The position numbers and the translations under genes were made by a program. 64,000 bases of DNA from positions 124,001 through 188,000 of the forward strand of contig JBAZCF010000001.1 of NCBI GenBank assembly GCA_041671045.1. The letters run 5' to 3'. Positions 9,198 through 18,538 of this stretch are shown here, piece by piece; the stretch's first letter is position 1; each line of letters starts with the position of its first letter. The notes under the pieces are model-generated. The model made no database searches. It had not been told where the DNA came from and saw only the letters and a program-made list of their open reading frames with translations. The DNA is from Parachlamydiales bacterium. GTDB lineage: Bacteria > Chlamydiota > Chlamydiia > Chlamydiales > JABDDJ01.

Positions 9198-9842
9198 TTA
9201 TTTCGGTTTTTTTAAATTGGATAGTGCCGGACCGTTAATGACCTCACCTTCCTTTGTAAAGCGTGATCCGTGGCAAGGGCAATCCCAAGTTTTTTCTATG
9301 GCATTCCATCTCACCAGTCCACCCAAATGGGGACAGATAGCAGAAAGTTCATGCGGGATGCCTTTATCATCCTTGTAGATAGCCAATTTCATTGCACCTA
9401 TTCTTAATATGGCTCCCTCGCCGGGTTGGATTTCCTCTAATTTATCTACATCAGATCTTGTGACCCAATCGGCATACTGTGTTAATGTATTTAAGTTCTC
9501 AGCGCCAAACTTTTTGAAGGCTTTTAAAGTCTTTCTGTGAGGATCATATAAGTTTTCCCACGGATTTTTTTTACCTAATATCAAATCCGTGAGAAGGATT
9601 CCGGCTATGGTTCCGTGGGTCATTCCGTTACCTGAATCTCCTGTAGCAATATAGGTCTGCTTGTGGGTACCCCGCCCTATAAAAGCGAGTCCATCCATAG
9701 GCTCTAGAATCTGGCCAGACCACTGATAGTCTGTAGATGTGTAGGAAGGAAATCTTTCTTTTGTCCAAGCTTCAAGGCGTTTAAAGACTGTTGCAGGATC
9801 TTCATAAGGGTATTCTCCTGTGCGATGATCTTCCCCGCCCAC
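9198..9842 (-). pseudogene. Truncated FAD oxidoreductase-Rieske fusion, C-terminal part only
   Basis: 214 residues from a GTG. Residues 1-115 match the end of a DAO-type FAD oxidoreductase (VGGEDHRTG, then IATGDSGNGMTHGTIAGILLTDLI, the C-terminal FAD block). Residues 130-205 are a Rieske domain with C170-x-H172 and C188-x2-H191. Full-length relatives are about 500 residues, so the Rossmann N-terminal half is missing. The frame stays open only 18 codons above the GTG and those codons do not look like the family. With no dinucleotide-binding motif it should not work as an oxidase; the Rieske domain could still fold. Most likely a 5'-deleted relic. Confidence 0.75.
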
Positions 9843-9885
9843 TATCCTTTGCCACGTTGAAGAGCATAAGAGATATTGCTTTAAG

Positions 9886-10293
9886 ATGGAGTTTTATTTA
9901 AATTTATTTGAGTTAATACGTGGGAAAAGAAAAATTAAATTTTCAAACTTATATTCTTATAATAAAGAAAACTTTATTCCACTGAGGGTCTTAAAAAGTA
10001 AGCTTAACTTATTTGCCGAACCTTACAACATTGAGGATGTTCAATTTGAAAAGACGATGTTTTGCAGCCATTATACTCTTAGCGTTATCATTCAAGCTAC
10101 TGTAAAAACTTACAGGCATTTCAATGGGGTAGCATCCACTTCTACACTAGATATGTCATTTTTTGGCTTTAATCCTTCTACACGTTCTGATGAAGTGAGT
10201 CCTTCCCTTCTTAAAGAAGCTTTCTTAAAACAAGAGATAATACGTCCTTTAAATCCTAATAAGCACATCCCTTTCGAAATATTTGTTCAATAG
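9886..10293 (+). CDS. Hypothetical protein, 135 residues
   Basis: The ORF starts only 44 bp from the relic's GTG and lies on the other strand. It is Phe/Asn/Lys rich with no membrane segment and no motif I recognise. The ribosome-binding site is poor. It could be a real small gene or part of the rearranged DNA next to the truncated FAD/Rieske gene. The large repeat protein follows 106 bp later on the same strand. Confidence 0.4.
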   Translation: MEFYLNLFELIRGKRKIKFSNLYSYNKENFIPLRVLKSKLNLFAEPYNIEDVQFEKTMFCSHYTLSVIIQATVKTYRHFNGVASTSTLDMSFFGFNPSTRSDEVSPSLLKEAFLKQEIIRPLNPNKHIPFEIFVQ

Positions 10294-10399
10294 TTATAAA
10301 ATTTATTGAGTTGAATATTAAACTTTTTTCAATAATATTCATTTACTTTGGCATAGATATTGCAACTTTAAGACTAAATAGACTTAAAAGGAGCATTTT

Positions 10400-13300
10400 A
10401 TGCCACCAAGAATTACAAGTTCTACTTCTGGAGTTCAATCCCATGCCGGAATTGAATTACCTCAGGAAAAAAGCGAAATGCCCGTCAAATCTCAACGCTT
10501 TTCCAAAAGAAATTCTGTAAGAGATTCTATAGTCGATTTTTTAAAATCTTTGGTGTCTTTTAACGGCGCAGAGGAGCACTCGAAAAGCTCCAAAACTCTT
10601 GAAGCTATTCCTATTGGGCAGACTATTTCCGGTAATGTGAAAAATAGAATTAAAAATTGGATGGTGAAACTGAATATCATCAAAGTGGGAGACGCAGAAA
10701 TTTCGAAGCTTAACGCGCCGAAAGCTAAAGATGTGTATGATAAGGTAGGTTCTCCAGATCGTCATATAATCATTTCAAATGTCCTAAGTAATTCAACAGA
10801 CGCTACGATTGGGAATATTCCACTCTATCTATTTAGAGATGTTACCCCAAAGGAAATAGCTCAAATACCGGATAAAGCCTTTGTCGTTTTAAATGAGGAA
10901 CAATTTTCCCGCCTACCGAAAGATGCTCAAAAAGCCTACATCCAAAGATTCGAACGTGATCCTTTGTTAATGTCTCATGTAGATTTATATGCACTGAATC
11001 AGCTTCCAACTGAAGCTATCAAACATATGACACCTGCCCATTTAGATAATGCTTCAAAAGATGTTCTTGTTAATCTTACGAGTGATCAGGCTTCATTAAT
11101 GCCTAAGAACACTCTTAAAGCATACTCAGAAAAAATGAATGGGGAAGTTAATCATCGGACTAAAGACCAGCTACTTAATATTAAAGAAGAACAATATAAT
11201 GCTTTAAGCGAGAGTTCTAAAATTGCTGTTGCTCAAAAATTAGTAGATATCCCTTTAAATGATCCGAAAATGTTATCCCACTTTAAATCTTTACCTGAAG
11301 GTTTAAGGAAAACTTTGGCTGCAAATGCATTTAAGGTATTAAAAGACCACAGCGTTGAAGACATCCCCCTAGCTGTCATGAGGGATGTAACTCCTCAAGT
11401 TATTAAATCGTTATCTGATAAACAACTTATTTCCCTTACAGCGGATCAGGTGAAGAGATTTCCGAAAGAAACTCAAAAAGCATATCTTAGTAAGTTTTCA
11501 AGCAAACCGTCTATGATGAATTCTGTTGCAATGACTAATTTAAGCACCTTGCCGCCCGCACTTTTCTCAAAAATGACACCTAAGCATATTGGAAATGCAC
11601 ATCTAGAAGTTCTTTTAGATTTTTCCAAAGAACAATACGATTTATTACCTAAGGCAGCTCAGAAGGCCTATGCTAAAGTTGTACAGGAAAAAATAGGGGA
11701 CGTGAATTTTAGGCAAATTTCCCCCACAAAGATTAGAGTGCTTCCAGAAATAGCCTTTAAAGGGCTTAAATCCACTGATTTAAATCTATTGCATCCTGAT
11801 TCATTCCTCTCCATCACGAGTGAACAGTTCCAAAATATGCCCAAGAATGTTCAAAAACATTATGTAGATAGGTATTTCGAAAATTTTGTAGCCTCCAACA
11901 ATAATCCAGAATCTAAAGCCGCCTTTTTATTAGCACTCCAACCGGGAATGTTTGTCCATCTTTCCAAAGATCACATTAATCAATTTCCAGTTCCGGTATT
12001 ACAGCACTTTATAGAGATAGATAGAGCTGCCAAAATTAAAGAGAAATTCCTTAATAAATTGGATGATACAGTTTTTATTGCGTTTCATTTTAAGGCCAAT
12101 CCCGCTATTCAAAAGGCCGGTCAGACCATTGCCGGCTTTACTGAAGCAGATTGGAAGAGCATGACAGTAGCTAAGGCGCAAAGTATGCCGGTAGCGTCTT
12201 TTGTGGGACAGATTTCATGGGATAGTTATAAGAGCATGAAGCCTGAAGTACGGGATTATATTTTGGGAAGCCAGATGCAGGCAGGACATATTAATCCACA
12301 AGATTTCTACGGTATAGGCCAAAATATTGGCCCGGATGCACAAGTCCGCTTGTTTTCAAAGATACCTCCCCATCTCTATCTTGAATTTCTACCTGCAATA
12401 CATCCTGATAATCTAAAAGAAAATGCAATTCTTAAGTACCAACCACAGCATATCAGTCTTTTAACCCCTTATCAGATAAAGAATAAATTTGACCCGCAAC
12501 TAATTAACCAGCTGGAAAACCAGCAGATTGAGGCCCTTACGCCCCGTCAAGTGTCTAACTTGTCTGGCGATGCGCAAGTTGCTTATTTAAATCGGATGAT
12601 GGGTAGTGCCGTCTTGGAAAGGACTCTTTCCGCTCTGAACGGCTCTGTATTAACTAAGGAAGATATTGAAAAACTGCCCCCTCCCATATTTTTAGAAATT
12701 ACTCCACTCCAATTGAATCTTATGGATGACGATGCCTTTGAACTGTTTGAGAAAAAAATGACTAAATTAAATGAGCACATTTTGTTTGATATTGATAACC
12801 GTAGGGTTTTAGACAATATTGAGCGATTGCATCCAAAATATCTGACAATTGCAGCAATAAAAAAACTGACTCTTTTGACATTAAATAAGCTGTCACCAAG
12901 GCAGGTGGAATATCTGCGTACACAAAATGCTCCGGCTCACAAACAGTATTTAGACAGAGTGGCTAATATTGCCAAAACAGATAATCTTACTCCCGAATCT
13001 GTCCAAAGAATGGATATTAATCAGACGCAAGCCAGATTTACTCCACAGCTTATGAGGCGACTAGATATAAGTCTATTAAAGGCCTTAAGCCCACAACAAG
13101 TGGCAGTATTATCTGAGGAAGGTAAGAGGACGTATCTAGACCGCATGAAAAAAGAACAGGCACTAGAAAGAACAATTCATGCCATACCTACAACACTTTT
13201 CACAGTTGAAATTCTTGAAGCCTTGACCGTTCCTGCATTTCTAGAATTAGCTTCAAATTTCAACACTTTTGGAGATGAAGAATTTCAAGTCTATCAGGAG

Positions 13301-13516
13301 ATTTTTAATGAGATTAATGGTGAAGTCTTAATAGATATTGAGAATTCAAAGGACATGCAGAATATAAACAGGTTTCATCCCAAATACTTGACTCTTAAAA
13401 CGATTGAGCTTTTAGATTCTTCAATACTGCGCAAACTAAATCAACAGCAAGTATCTTATCTTAATCAAAACAACCTAGAGGCTTTCCAAGAATATAACCG
13501 CAAAATGCGGACTTAA
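10400..13516 (+). CDS. 1038-residue helical repeat protein, candidate effector
   Basis: A strong AAAAGGAG stands 9 bases before the ATG. The first ~140 residues are polar and Ser/Lys rich with no signal peptide. From about 146 to the end the protein is built of short helical motifs of the form LT.eQ...LP..aQkaYl, combined into a longer unit of about 182 residues: RDVTP recurs at 146 and 328, LERT at 740 and 923, and HPKYLT at 811 and 993. No enzyme motif is visible. It is convergent with the 499-residue gene (5-bp gap). I infer an alpha-solenoid interaction protein, possibly delivered to the host by type III secretion. The family is unknown to me. Confidence 0.75.
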   Translation: MPPRITSSTSGVQSHAGIELPQEKSEMPVKSQRFSKRNSVRDSIVDFLKSLVSFNGAEEHSKSSKTLEAIPIGQTISGNVKNRIKNWMVKLNIIKVGDAEISKLNAPKAKDVYDKVGSPDRHIIISNVLSNSTDATIGNIPLYLFRDVTPKEIAQIPDKAFVVLNEEQFSRLPKDAQKAYIQRFERDPLLMSHVDLYALNQLPTEAIKHMTPAHLDNASKDVLVNLTSDQASLMPKNTLKAYSEKMNGEVNHRTKDQLLNIKEEQYNALSESSKIAVAQKLVDIPLNDPKMLSHFKSLPEGLRKTLAANAFKVLKDHSVEDIPLAVMRDVTPQVIKSLSDKQLISLTADQVKRFPKETQKAYLSKFSSKPSMMNSVAMTNLSTLPPALFSKMTPKHIGNAHLEVLLDFSKEQYDLLPKAAQKAYAKVVQEKIGDVNFRQISPTKIRVLPEIAFKGLKSTDLNLLHPDSFLSITSEQFQNMPKNVQKHYVDRYFENFVASNNNPESKAAFLLALQPGMFVHLSKDHINQFPVPVLQHFIEIDRAAKIKEKFLNKLDDTVFIAFHFKANPAIQKAGQTIAGFTEADWKSMTVAKAQSMPVASFVGQISWDSYKSMKPEVRDYILGSQMQAGHINPQDFYGIGQNIGPDAQVRLFSKIPPHLYLEFLPAIHPDNLKENAILKYQPQHISLLTPYQIKNKFDPQLINQLENQQIEALTPRQVSNLSGDAQVAYLNRMMGSAVLERTLSALNGSVLTKEDIEKLPPPIFLEITPLQLNLMDDDAFELFEKKMTKLNEHILFDIDNRRVLDNIERLHPKYLTIAAIKKLTLLTLNKLSPRQVEYLRTQNAPAHKQYLDRVANIAKTDNLTPESVQRMDINQTQARFTPQLMRRLDISLLKALSPQQVAVLSEEGKRTYLDRMKKEQALERTIHAIPTTLFTVEILEALTVPAFLELASNFNTFGDEEFQVYQEIFNEINGEVLIDIENSKDMQNINRFHPKYLTLKTIELLDSSILRKLNQQQVSYLNQNNLEAFQEYNRKMRT

Positions 13517-13521
13517 TTTAT

Positions 13522-15021
13522 TTAGTTTGTGTTGACTTGCAGGACCTCTTTGATACCGTTTTTGTCCACTATCAATCTGAATTTTTGATAGGTGACTTTG
13601 GTTGTAGTGTCGTTTTCGGCATAGGTATTTTTGAGGATGATGTTGATATGATAGGTTTTGGGGAGTTCTATCTCGACAATTTTTTTTGTCTCTGGATCAA
13701 AAACGTTGTAAACAAAGTAAGGATCGCCTGCTTTCCAAAAGAATTGGCTGATATTAAAGCGTGAGATAATGTTCAGCCTTGAATATTTGGCAAACAACGA
13801 AGTAAACATACAGACGCTTTTCTTATAATAGATGATTTTCTCAGGGCGTTGGAATTTCTCCAACATGGTATGAAAATGTTTATTGCGAATTTCCATAATC
13901 TTAGGATCCGCATCCTTTTGATCTAAAAAGGTAAACAATTCCATCAAGGTTCCCATTAGTCGTGAATTGTCAGGCGATCTTATTTCCGTTTTATAGTTAG
14001 CAAGCCACCCAAAGCCACGTATGGAGGGAATTGAACGTAACCCCTCTTTTATGCGGTCTTTAAGGATATAAAATACAACAGTCAGAAAGATATAAGGCTC
14101 AGAGCTGACAACGAATTGACTTGCTTGAGAGACAAACAACAATAGGAAAACAAGCATAGCTATACCTGCTGCAATACTGCCGATAAGATTTCTATGCTTA
14201 TTCATCAAGGCATCGCGGTTAGACACTAAATGCAATACATCCATTACGAATTTGTTCAGTAGGCTCTGGCGATAGGGGATTTCTTCATCACGTGCAGAAG
14301 GATCCTGCGGATTAGCATACAAGGGGAAGTATTTAACGCGTATTTTTAGCTCATCCGATAGTAGTTCACAGATGAGTGCATCACATGCCGACAAGGAGGC
14401 GTCGTTCAGCTTTCTTAGGTATTTCAGCAAGCCCACAAAATAAAAATCAAAGGTTCCACTTAGAAACTCATCTACATAGGCTGATGTAACTGCAATGTTA
14501 GATCCATTGGTTGTATCTAGAGAGATAATCGTCTCTTTAAATTTCTGACGGAACACCTTCCATTCAACGCATAGCTGAGTGACATTTTTCGCGAAGAGCT
14601 CCAAATCGAGGGGCTTTTTCCTGTCTTTAAGAAAATCCACCAGTTGATGGACTTCATCACGTAACTCACTTCTTACAATATTGGCAAGCAGCTTCAGTTC
14701 GTAAGTGAATTTTTTCTCTTCGACTAAACCTTTTTTAAATCGTGTAAGAGGAGAGTTTTCATTAGACTCATCTAGCAACTCTTTTAAAGTGATTCGTGGC
14801 GTTTTAAAACGGATAAAATTGTTTTGATCTTTGAAAAAGTCATTTACAGTATAGGTTTGCGAGTTTATCAGAAGCGAGTTGGGAACAAAGATGTAGAATT
14901 CTTGGCGATGGTTTGATTTTGGATTGGCTGAGGTAGCAGCAAATTCTGATTTTAGCTCGAACTGCCACCGGTCTCTAAATTGAATGTCGCCTGTCTGTAA
15001 TTCCTTCCAAAATTTATCCAC
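13522..15021 (-). CDS. Unknown protein with two central membrane segments
   Basis: 499 residues. The N-terminal ~270 residues are soluble and charged, followed by two hydrophobic stretches (IGSIAAGIAMLVFLLLFV and PYIFLTVVFYIL, about residues 282-320). The C-terminal ~180 residues are soluble with a beta-rich end. The arrangement suggests an inner-membrane protein with both large domains on the same side. No catalytic motif is recognised. It is divergent from the MFS gene across an AT-rich 88-bp gap that should hold both promoters. Confidence 0.6.
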   Translation of the reverse strand: MDKFWKELQTGDIQFRDRWQFELKSEFAATSANPKSNHRQEFYIFVPNSLLINSQTYTVNDFFKDQNNFIRFKTPRITLKELLDESNENSPLTRFKKGLVEEKKFTYELKLLANIVRSELRDEVHQLVDFLKDRKKPLDLELFAKNVTQLCVEWKVFRQKFKETIISLDTTNGSNIAVTSAYVDEFLSGTFDFYFVGLLKYLRKLNDASLSACDALICELLSDELKIRVKYFPLYANPQDPSARDEEIPYRQSLLNKFVMDVLHLVSNRDALMNKHRNLIGSIAAGIAMLVFLLLFVSQASQFVVSSEPYIFLTVVFYILKDRIKEGLRSIPSIRGFGWLANYKTEIRSPDNSRLMGTLMELFTFLDQKDADPKIMEIRNKHFHTMLEKFQRPEKIIYYKKSVCMFTSLFAKYSRLNIISRFNISQFFWKAGDPYFVYNVFDPETKKIVEIELPKTYHINIILKNTYAENDTTTKVTYQKFRLIVDKNGIKEVLQVNTN

Positions 15022-15109
15022 GTTTTATTTGCTCGGTGTCGTATGTTTATTATTTTATTGAAATTTATATAAATTTATATTATAATGAAATCAACAAAAT
15101 TTAATAGTT

Positions 15110-16264
15110 ATGTTATTTTTAATTAAAGCCTTATTTAATCCTCTCCTAAGCCTCGTCTTTGTGGTCCTAGCAACCGCATATTTTGTTACTTTTACGACTC
15201 TTTTAATTAAAAGCAATGGACATAGCGACCAAGTGGTAGGAGCAATGCATTCTGCCTACTACGGCGGAATGTTTATCGCAGCTTTTTTTTGCGAATTCTT
15301 TGTGAAAAGGATAGGCTACAACAATACGTTTATCTTATCGACTCTAGCTACAGCTATGACTGTTCTGGCTATGGGAGGCCTTGACTCTTCTTTGCTATGG
15401 ATCTCTATGCGTTTTATCGCAGGAATTTGCATGGGTTTGATCTATATCGTCATTGAAAGTTGGCTCCTTTCTTTTAGTACTGCAGTTACAAGGGGACAGA
15501 TTTTAGCTATCTACACTGTTGCCCTTTATTTTTCGCAAGCCATAGGCCAATACTTTATAGATTTTATACCCTCGAACTCTTCCCTACCTTTCATCCTATG
15601 TTCCGTATTAACAGCAGTAGGTGTTTTACCTCTCTTATTCGAAAATAAACCGATCCATATGGAAGAGTCCACTGCCGATAATAGCTCCATTTCCCAGTGG
15701 CGTTCGATGTTTCTAATTTGCCCATTAGGAGTATTTGGCAGTATTTGTTCGGGAATTATCCTGAGCGGAGTCTATAGCTTCACACCGCAATTCGCGGTGG
15801 AATATGAAATTTCTCCTTCCATTCTTCTTAGTGTCACAATCTTTGGCGGAGTGTTGCTGCAATGGCCCATTGGTTGGATTTCCGATAGATTTCCTAGAGA
15901 TAAAGTATTGATTGGAACAAGTATGCTTATACTTCTTCCCACCCTTTCGATTTTCTTTTTTCCTGCCTATTGGAATGTTTTAATTAACTCGTTTGTTATG
16001 GGCGGATTAGCTTTTACTCTTTACCCGCAAAGTATCGCATATATGGCAACTGCTATGCCGCATGTTTCTTTCTCTTCTATAGCTGCTTTGTTATTAATGA
16101 CTTATGGCATAGGCTCTACCATAGGCCCTATGATGGCGGCCGAATTTACTAGCCGCTTGGGGAGCATAGCCCTCTTTGTTTTTTTTGCTATCTGGGGCAC
16201 AGGGCTAACACTCTGTGGATTTCTAAAAAAAAGTTCGCCTCTTCTTTCAGAGGAAATTTTGTAA
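15110..16264 (+). CDS. MFS transporter, YcaD-like
   Basis: 384 residues with about 12 membrane segments. The first loops contain SNGHSDQVVGAMHSAYYGGMFIAA, as in YcaD-type carriers, and GWISDRFPRDKVLIG stands for the second-half MFS signature. The substrate is unknown. The start at 15110 gives an immediate first helix (MLFLIKALFNPLLSLVFVVL) without a spare N-terminal tail. A small membrane-protein gene follows after 53 bp with its own ribosome-binding site. Confidence 0.75.
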   Translation: MLFLIKALFNPLLSLVFVVLATAYFVTFTTLLIKSNGHSDQVVGAMHSAYYGGMFIAAFFCEFFVKRIGYNNTFILSTLATAMTVLAMGGLDSSLLWISMRFIAGICMGLIYIVIESWLLSFSTAVTRGQILAIYTVALYFSQAIGQYFIDFIPSNSSLPFILCSVLTAVGVLPLLFENKPIHMEESTADNSSISQWRSMFLICPLGVFGSICSGIILSGVYSFTPQFAVEYEISPSILLSVTIFGGVLLQWPIGWISDRFPRDKVLIGTSMLILLPTLSIFFFPAYWNVLINSFVMGGLAFTLYPQSIAYMATAMPHVSFSSIAALLLMTYGIGSTIGPMMAAEFTSRLGSIALFVFFAIWGTGLTLCGFLKKSSPLLSEEIL

Positions 16265-16317
16265 TAATATCGTTTATGTTAAAGTAAATATATATAACCG
16301 CAACCCCCGGAGTTGCT

Positions 16318-16551
16318 ATGCGATTTATATTTAATTTTGTGTTTTTTGGGTTGTTATTCTTTGTTATCTGGAAATTTTTCCCGGATGCATTTACTACCCT
16401 AGTGGGATGGGTGTCCGCATTGTATAATTATTTACATCACCTGTTTCAAAGCTTAATTGACAATGTCAATAAAGCTACAGAAACAGGCGAGCATCCAGTC
16501 AAACAGACAGCAACTATGCTGCCTTTCTTGTTTACACTTTGGAAGAAGTAG
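16318..16551 (+). CDS. Small single-span membrane protein
   Basis: 77 residues. A CGGAG lies 7 bases before the ATG, supporting the start. One hydrophobic segment covers residues 3-21 and a second amphipathic stretch runs from about 25 to 45. No family recognised. Its 3' end overlaps the convergent DUF6629-like gene by 20 bp. Confidence 0.55.
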   Translation: MRFIFNFVFFGLLFFVIWKFFPDAFTTLVGWVSALYNYLHHLFQSLIDNVNKATETGEHPVKQTATMLPFLFTLWKK

Positions 16552-17188
16552 TAAGACGACTTCTTTCAGGCTCCTCTCTTAGCGCTAGGTAAAAGCCTGC
16601 GCTAAGAAGGGCCGCAAAAAAGCACCATACAGAAATAAAGTTATAGAAATAAATATAAAGCGTTAGTAAAAACGCTCCAAACATCCCTACTCCGACCCAT
16701 TTGAATTTTTGTATCGACGTAATGAAGAAGGGCAGAACAGTGGCGACTACATAAGGAAGTGTTAAATCGGGAACGGTTCCTAAATATCTTAAACTTTGCC
16801 CCCACATAATCACATTCAACGTTTGGGAAAATCCCGTATAAGCAAAGGTAAGGGATGTAAAAGCTCCTAATACTGTGATTGCTCTCAATACGTTCAGCCT
16901 CCAGCCAGGAGATTCTGCATAGGAAAAGGCAAAAGGAATCCAAAACGGCCATATGATGAATGCAAACAGAAGAAAGATGTATTTTACTGCAGTTACAAAT
17001 AATTCGGGAAAAGAATAACTATAAGACAACCAGATAAAACCTTCTGAGAGTTGTTGTAATGCAAACATAAGTGGTATGATCGCAATTAACTGTAAAGAAG
17101 GTTGTAAGGAGGTTTTCTTAAGTGTAGCGTAGCCAATAATTCCTAGAACTGCGGCTCCTCCTAAACTGGCTTCGGCGGAAAAACACAT
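16532..17188 (-). CDS. DUF6629-like polytopic membrane protein
   Basis: About 218 residues from the ATG at 17188, chosen over an upstream frame start at 17257 because AAGGAG lies just ahead of it and the family begins with MCFSAxAS, present here. It has 7 predicted membrane segments, with FALQQLSEGFIWLSY in the second or third. Function unknown. It overlaps the stop of the small convergent membrane gene. Confidence 0.7.
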   Translation of the reverse strand: MCFSAEASLGGAAVLGIIGYATLKKTSLQPSLQLIAIIPLMFALQQLSEGFIWLSYSYSFPELFVTAVKYIFLLFAFIIWPFWIPFAFSYAESPGWRLNVLRAITVLGAFTSLTFAYTGFSQTLNVIMWGQSLRYLGTVPDLTLPYVVATVLPFFITSIQKFKWVGVGMFGAFLLTLYIYFYNFISVWCFFAALLSAGFYLALREEPERSRLTTSSKV

Positions 17189-17247
17189 AATAAAACTCCT
17201 TATTGAATATGATGAAACTATATGAATAAAAAAATTATTTTCAATAT

Positions 17248-17940
17248 ATGCTATCAATTTCCTTAGAAGACACTCAATGTAAGACGCTTACTGATTTCCT
17301 AGAAGAGCTTATTCTAGAAAGTGAGAAAGCAGCAAAGAAATCCTGCCGGTATACCATTATTAAAACAGAGTCTAATACTCTTTGCTATGAACTGGTTACC
17401 CCAAAGTTAAGTCAGGCCACATATGCCGCTGAAAAGGATTTAGTTTCCTTTTCTTGGAAAATCTATAGGGATCTAACCTATTTAGAATATGCTGTACGAG
17501 GGCAAAAGGCCCTGAATAGAATCAGAGAGCAGGATGTTTTTACCCGCAGTATAACAGAAAATATCTACATGACTTGCATCGATTGGCTTGGCCTGACTGC
17601 CTGTGTTCCGCAGGTAAATATCGGGAATATGCTGGTTAAATTAGAGGAGAGAATCGAAATAGCCTTTACAAGGCTAGAGAAAGCAAAAACCAAATTCATC
17701 CATTGTTATAACGATCAGATGAAAGAACAACTTGAACTAAGTACTGCCACATATAGCTTAGCTATGAGTAAAGGGAAAAAAGCCTTTCTAAAAGTACACC
17801 CCGATAAGAATCTTGAAAACCTGCAAGACTCCCATAATGAAACGTTAAAGTTCATGAAATACTATTCAAAATTGAAAGACACCTTATTAAACTATGGGAT
17901 AACAGCAGCAAAAATGGACGAGCTTTCTGCAGGGAAGTGA
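17248..17940 (+). CDS. Unknown protein with a J-domain-like HPDK motif
   Basis: 230 residues, no signal or membrane segment. The first ~150 residues are unknown. The last part reads like the end of a DnaJ J-domain: a basic helix KKAFLKVHPDKN with HPD at 184-186, then a helix NETLKFMKYYSKLKDTL. A canonical helix I (YxxLGV) is not evident; TYSLAMSKGK could be a degenerate one. It could recruit DnaK, or the match may be chance. The start lacks a good ribosome-binding site, so the true start may differ. Confidence 0.55.
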   Translation: MLSISLEDTQCKTLTDFLEELILESEKAAKKSCRYTIIKTESNTLCYELVTPKLSQATYAAEKDLVSFSWKIYRDLTYLEYAVRGQKALNRIREQDVFTRSITENIYMTCIDWLGLTACVPQVNIGNMLVKLEERIEIAFTRLEKAKTKFIHCYNDQMKEQLELSTATYSLAMSKGKKAFLKVHPDKNLENLQDSHNETLKFMKYYSKLKDTLLNYGITAAKMDELSAGK

Positions 17941-17955
17941 TTTTCTGCTAAATGC

Positions 17956-18009
17956 TAACCTTGTCCTAATAGGGGAGTGCGGCGACTTGTCAAATCTATC
18001 ACCGCACTC
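17956..18009. terminator. Convergent-end hairpin, interspersed repeat family 1
   Basis: GAGTGCGG (17975-17982) pairs with CCGCACTC (18002-18009) between convergent genes. The left part (TAACCTTGTCCTA at 17956-17968, then GGAGTGCGGCGACTTGTC) also occurs, inverted, at 43.69-43.75 kb. Confidence 0.65.
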
Positions 18010-18019
18010 GGATCATTAC

Positions 18020-18430
18020 TTAGATCCAGAGAATTAGAATAACACTGCTGATTAGCAAGCCTACAAGATAGTAACCACTTGTAATTGCCCACCATCCACA
18101 AGGTTTTCTTTCCCAGATAACGCTACCTGCTAGGGTTGTAGCAACAAAACCTAACCAAGCCCAAAAGGCCAAACAGGCGCCTTCACCAAGAGTATGAGCA
18201 TTAGTTTGTTTTATGAAATAAGCTAGGGCTAGAACATAAAGGAATGATACTAGGAATCCCCAAAGATAGCTGAGGCCGCCACAACTTTTAATATCTTCTT
18301 CCTTGATATTGCAGCATTTCATCCAAGGATATCCAAAAAGGGCTGGGGAAAACCACAGAGCGCCTAGAAGAAAAAAAACAATGGCTGCAACAATCACTGC
18401 CCAATAATTTATAAGGTGTAAAACTTCCAT
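18020..18430 (-). CDS. DUF1761-like small membrane protein
   Basis: About 136 residues from the ATG at 18430, which has a perfect AGGAGATCAA before it; the longer reading from 18466 adds residues with no support. Four membrane segments. The first ends in FFLLGALWFSPALFGYPWM, the hallmark of DUF1761 proteins. Function unknown. Closed by the family-1 hairpin. Confidence 0.72.
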   Translation of the reverse strand: MEVLHLINYWAVIVAAIVFFLLGALWFSPALFGYPWMKCCNIKEEDIKSCGGLSYLWGFLVSFLYVLALAYFIKQTNAHTLGEGACLAFWAWLGFVATTLAGSVIWERKPCGWWAITSGYYLVGLLISSVILILWI

Positions 18431-18538
18431 TTGATCTCCTGCAATAATTTGCATTTGTTTGTTCAAAATCAGGTATAATTAATTAAACGTTTTTTTGAAT
18501 AGATAAATGAACTGCAATATACCTCAGATCTCATCGGT

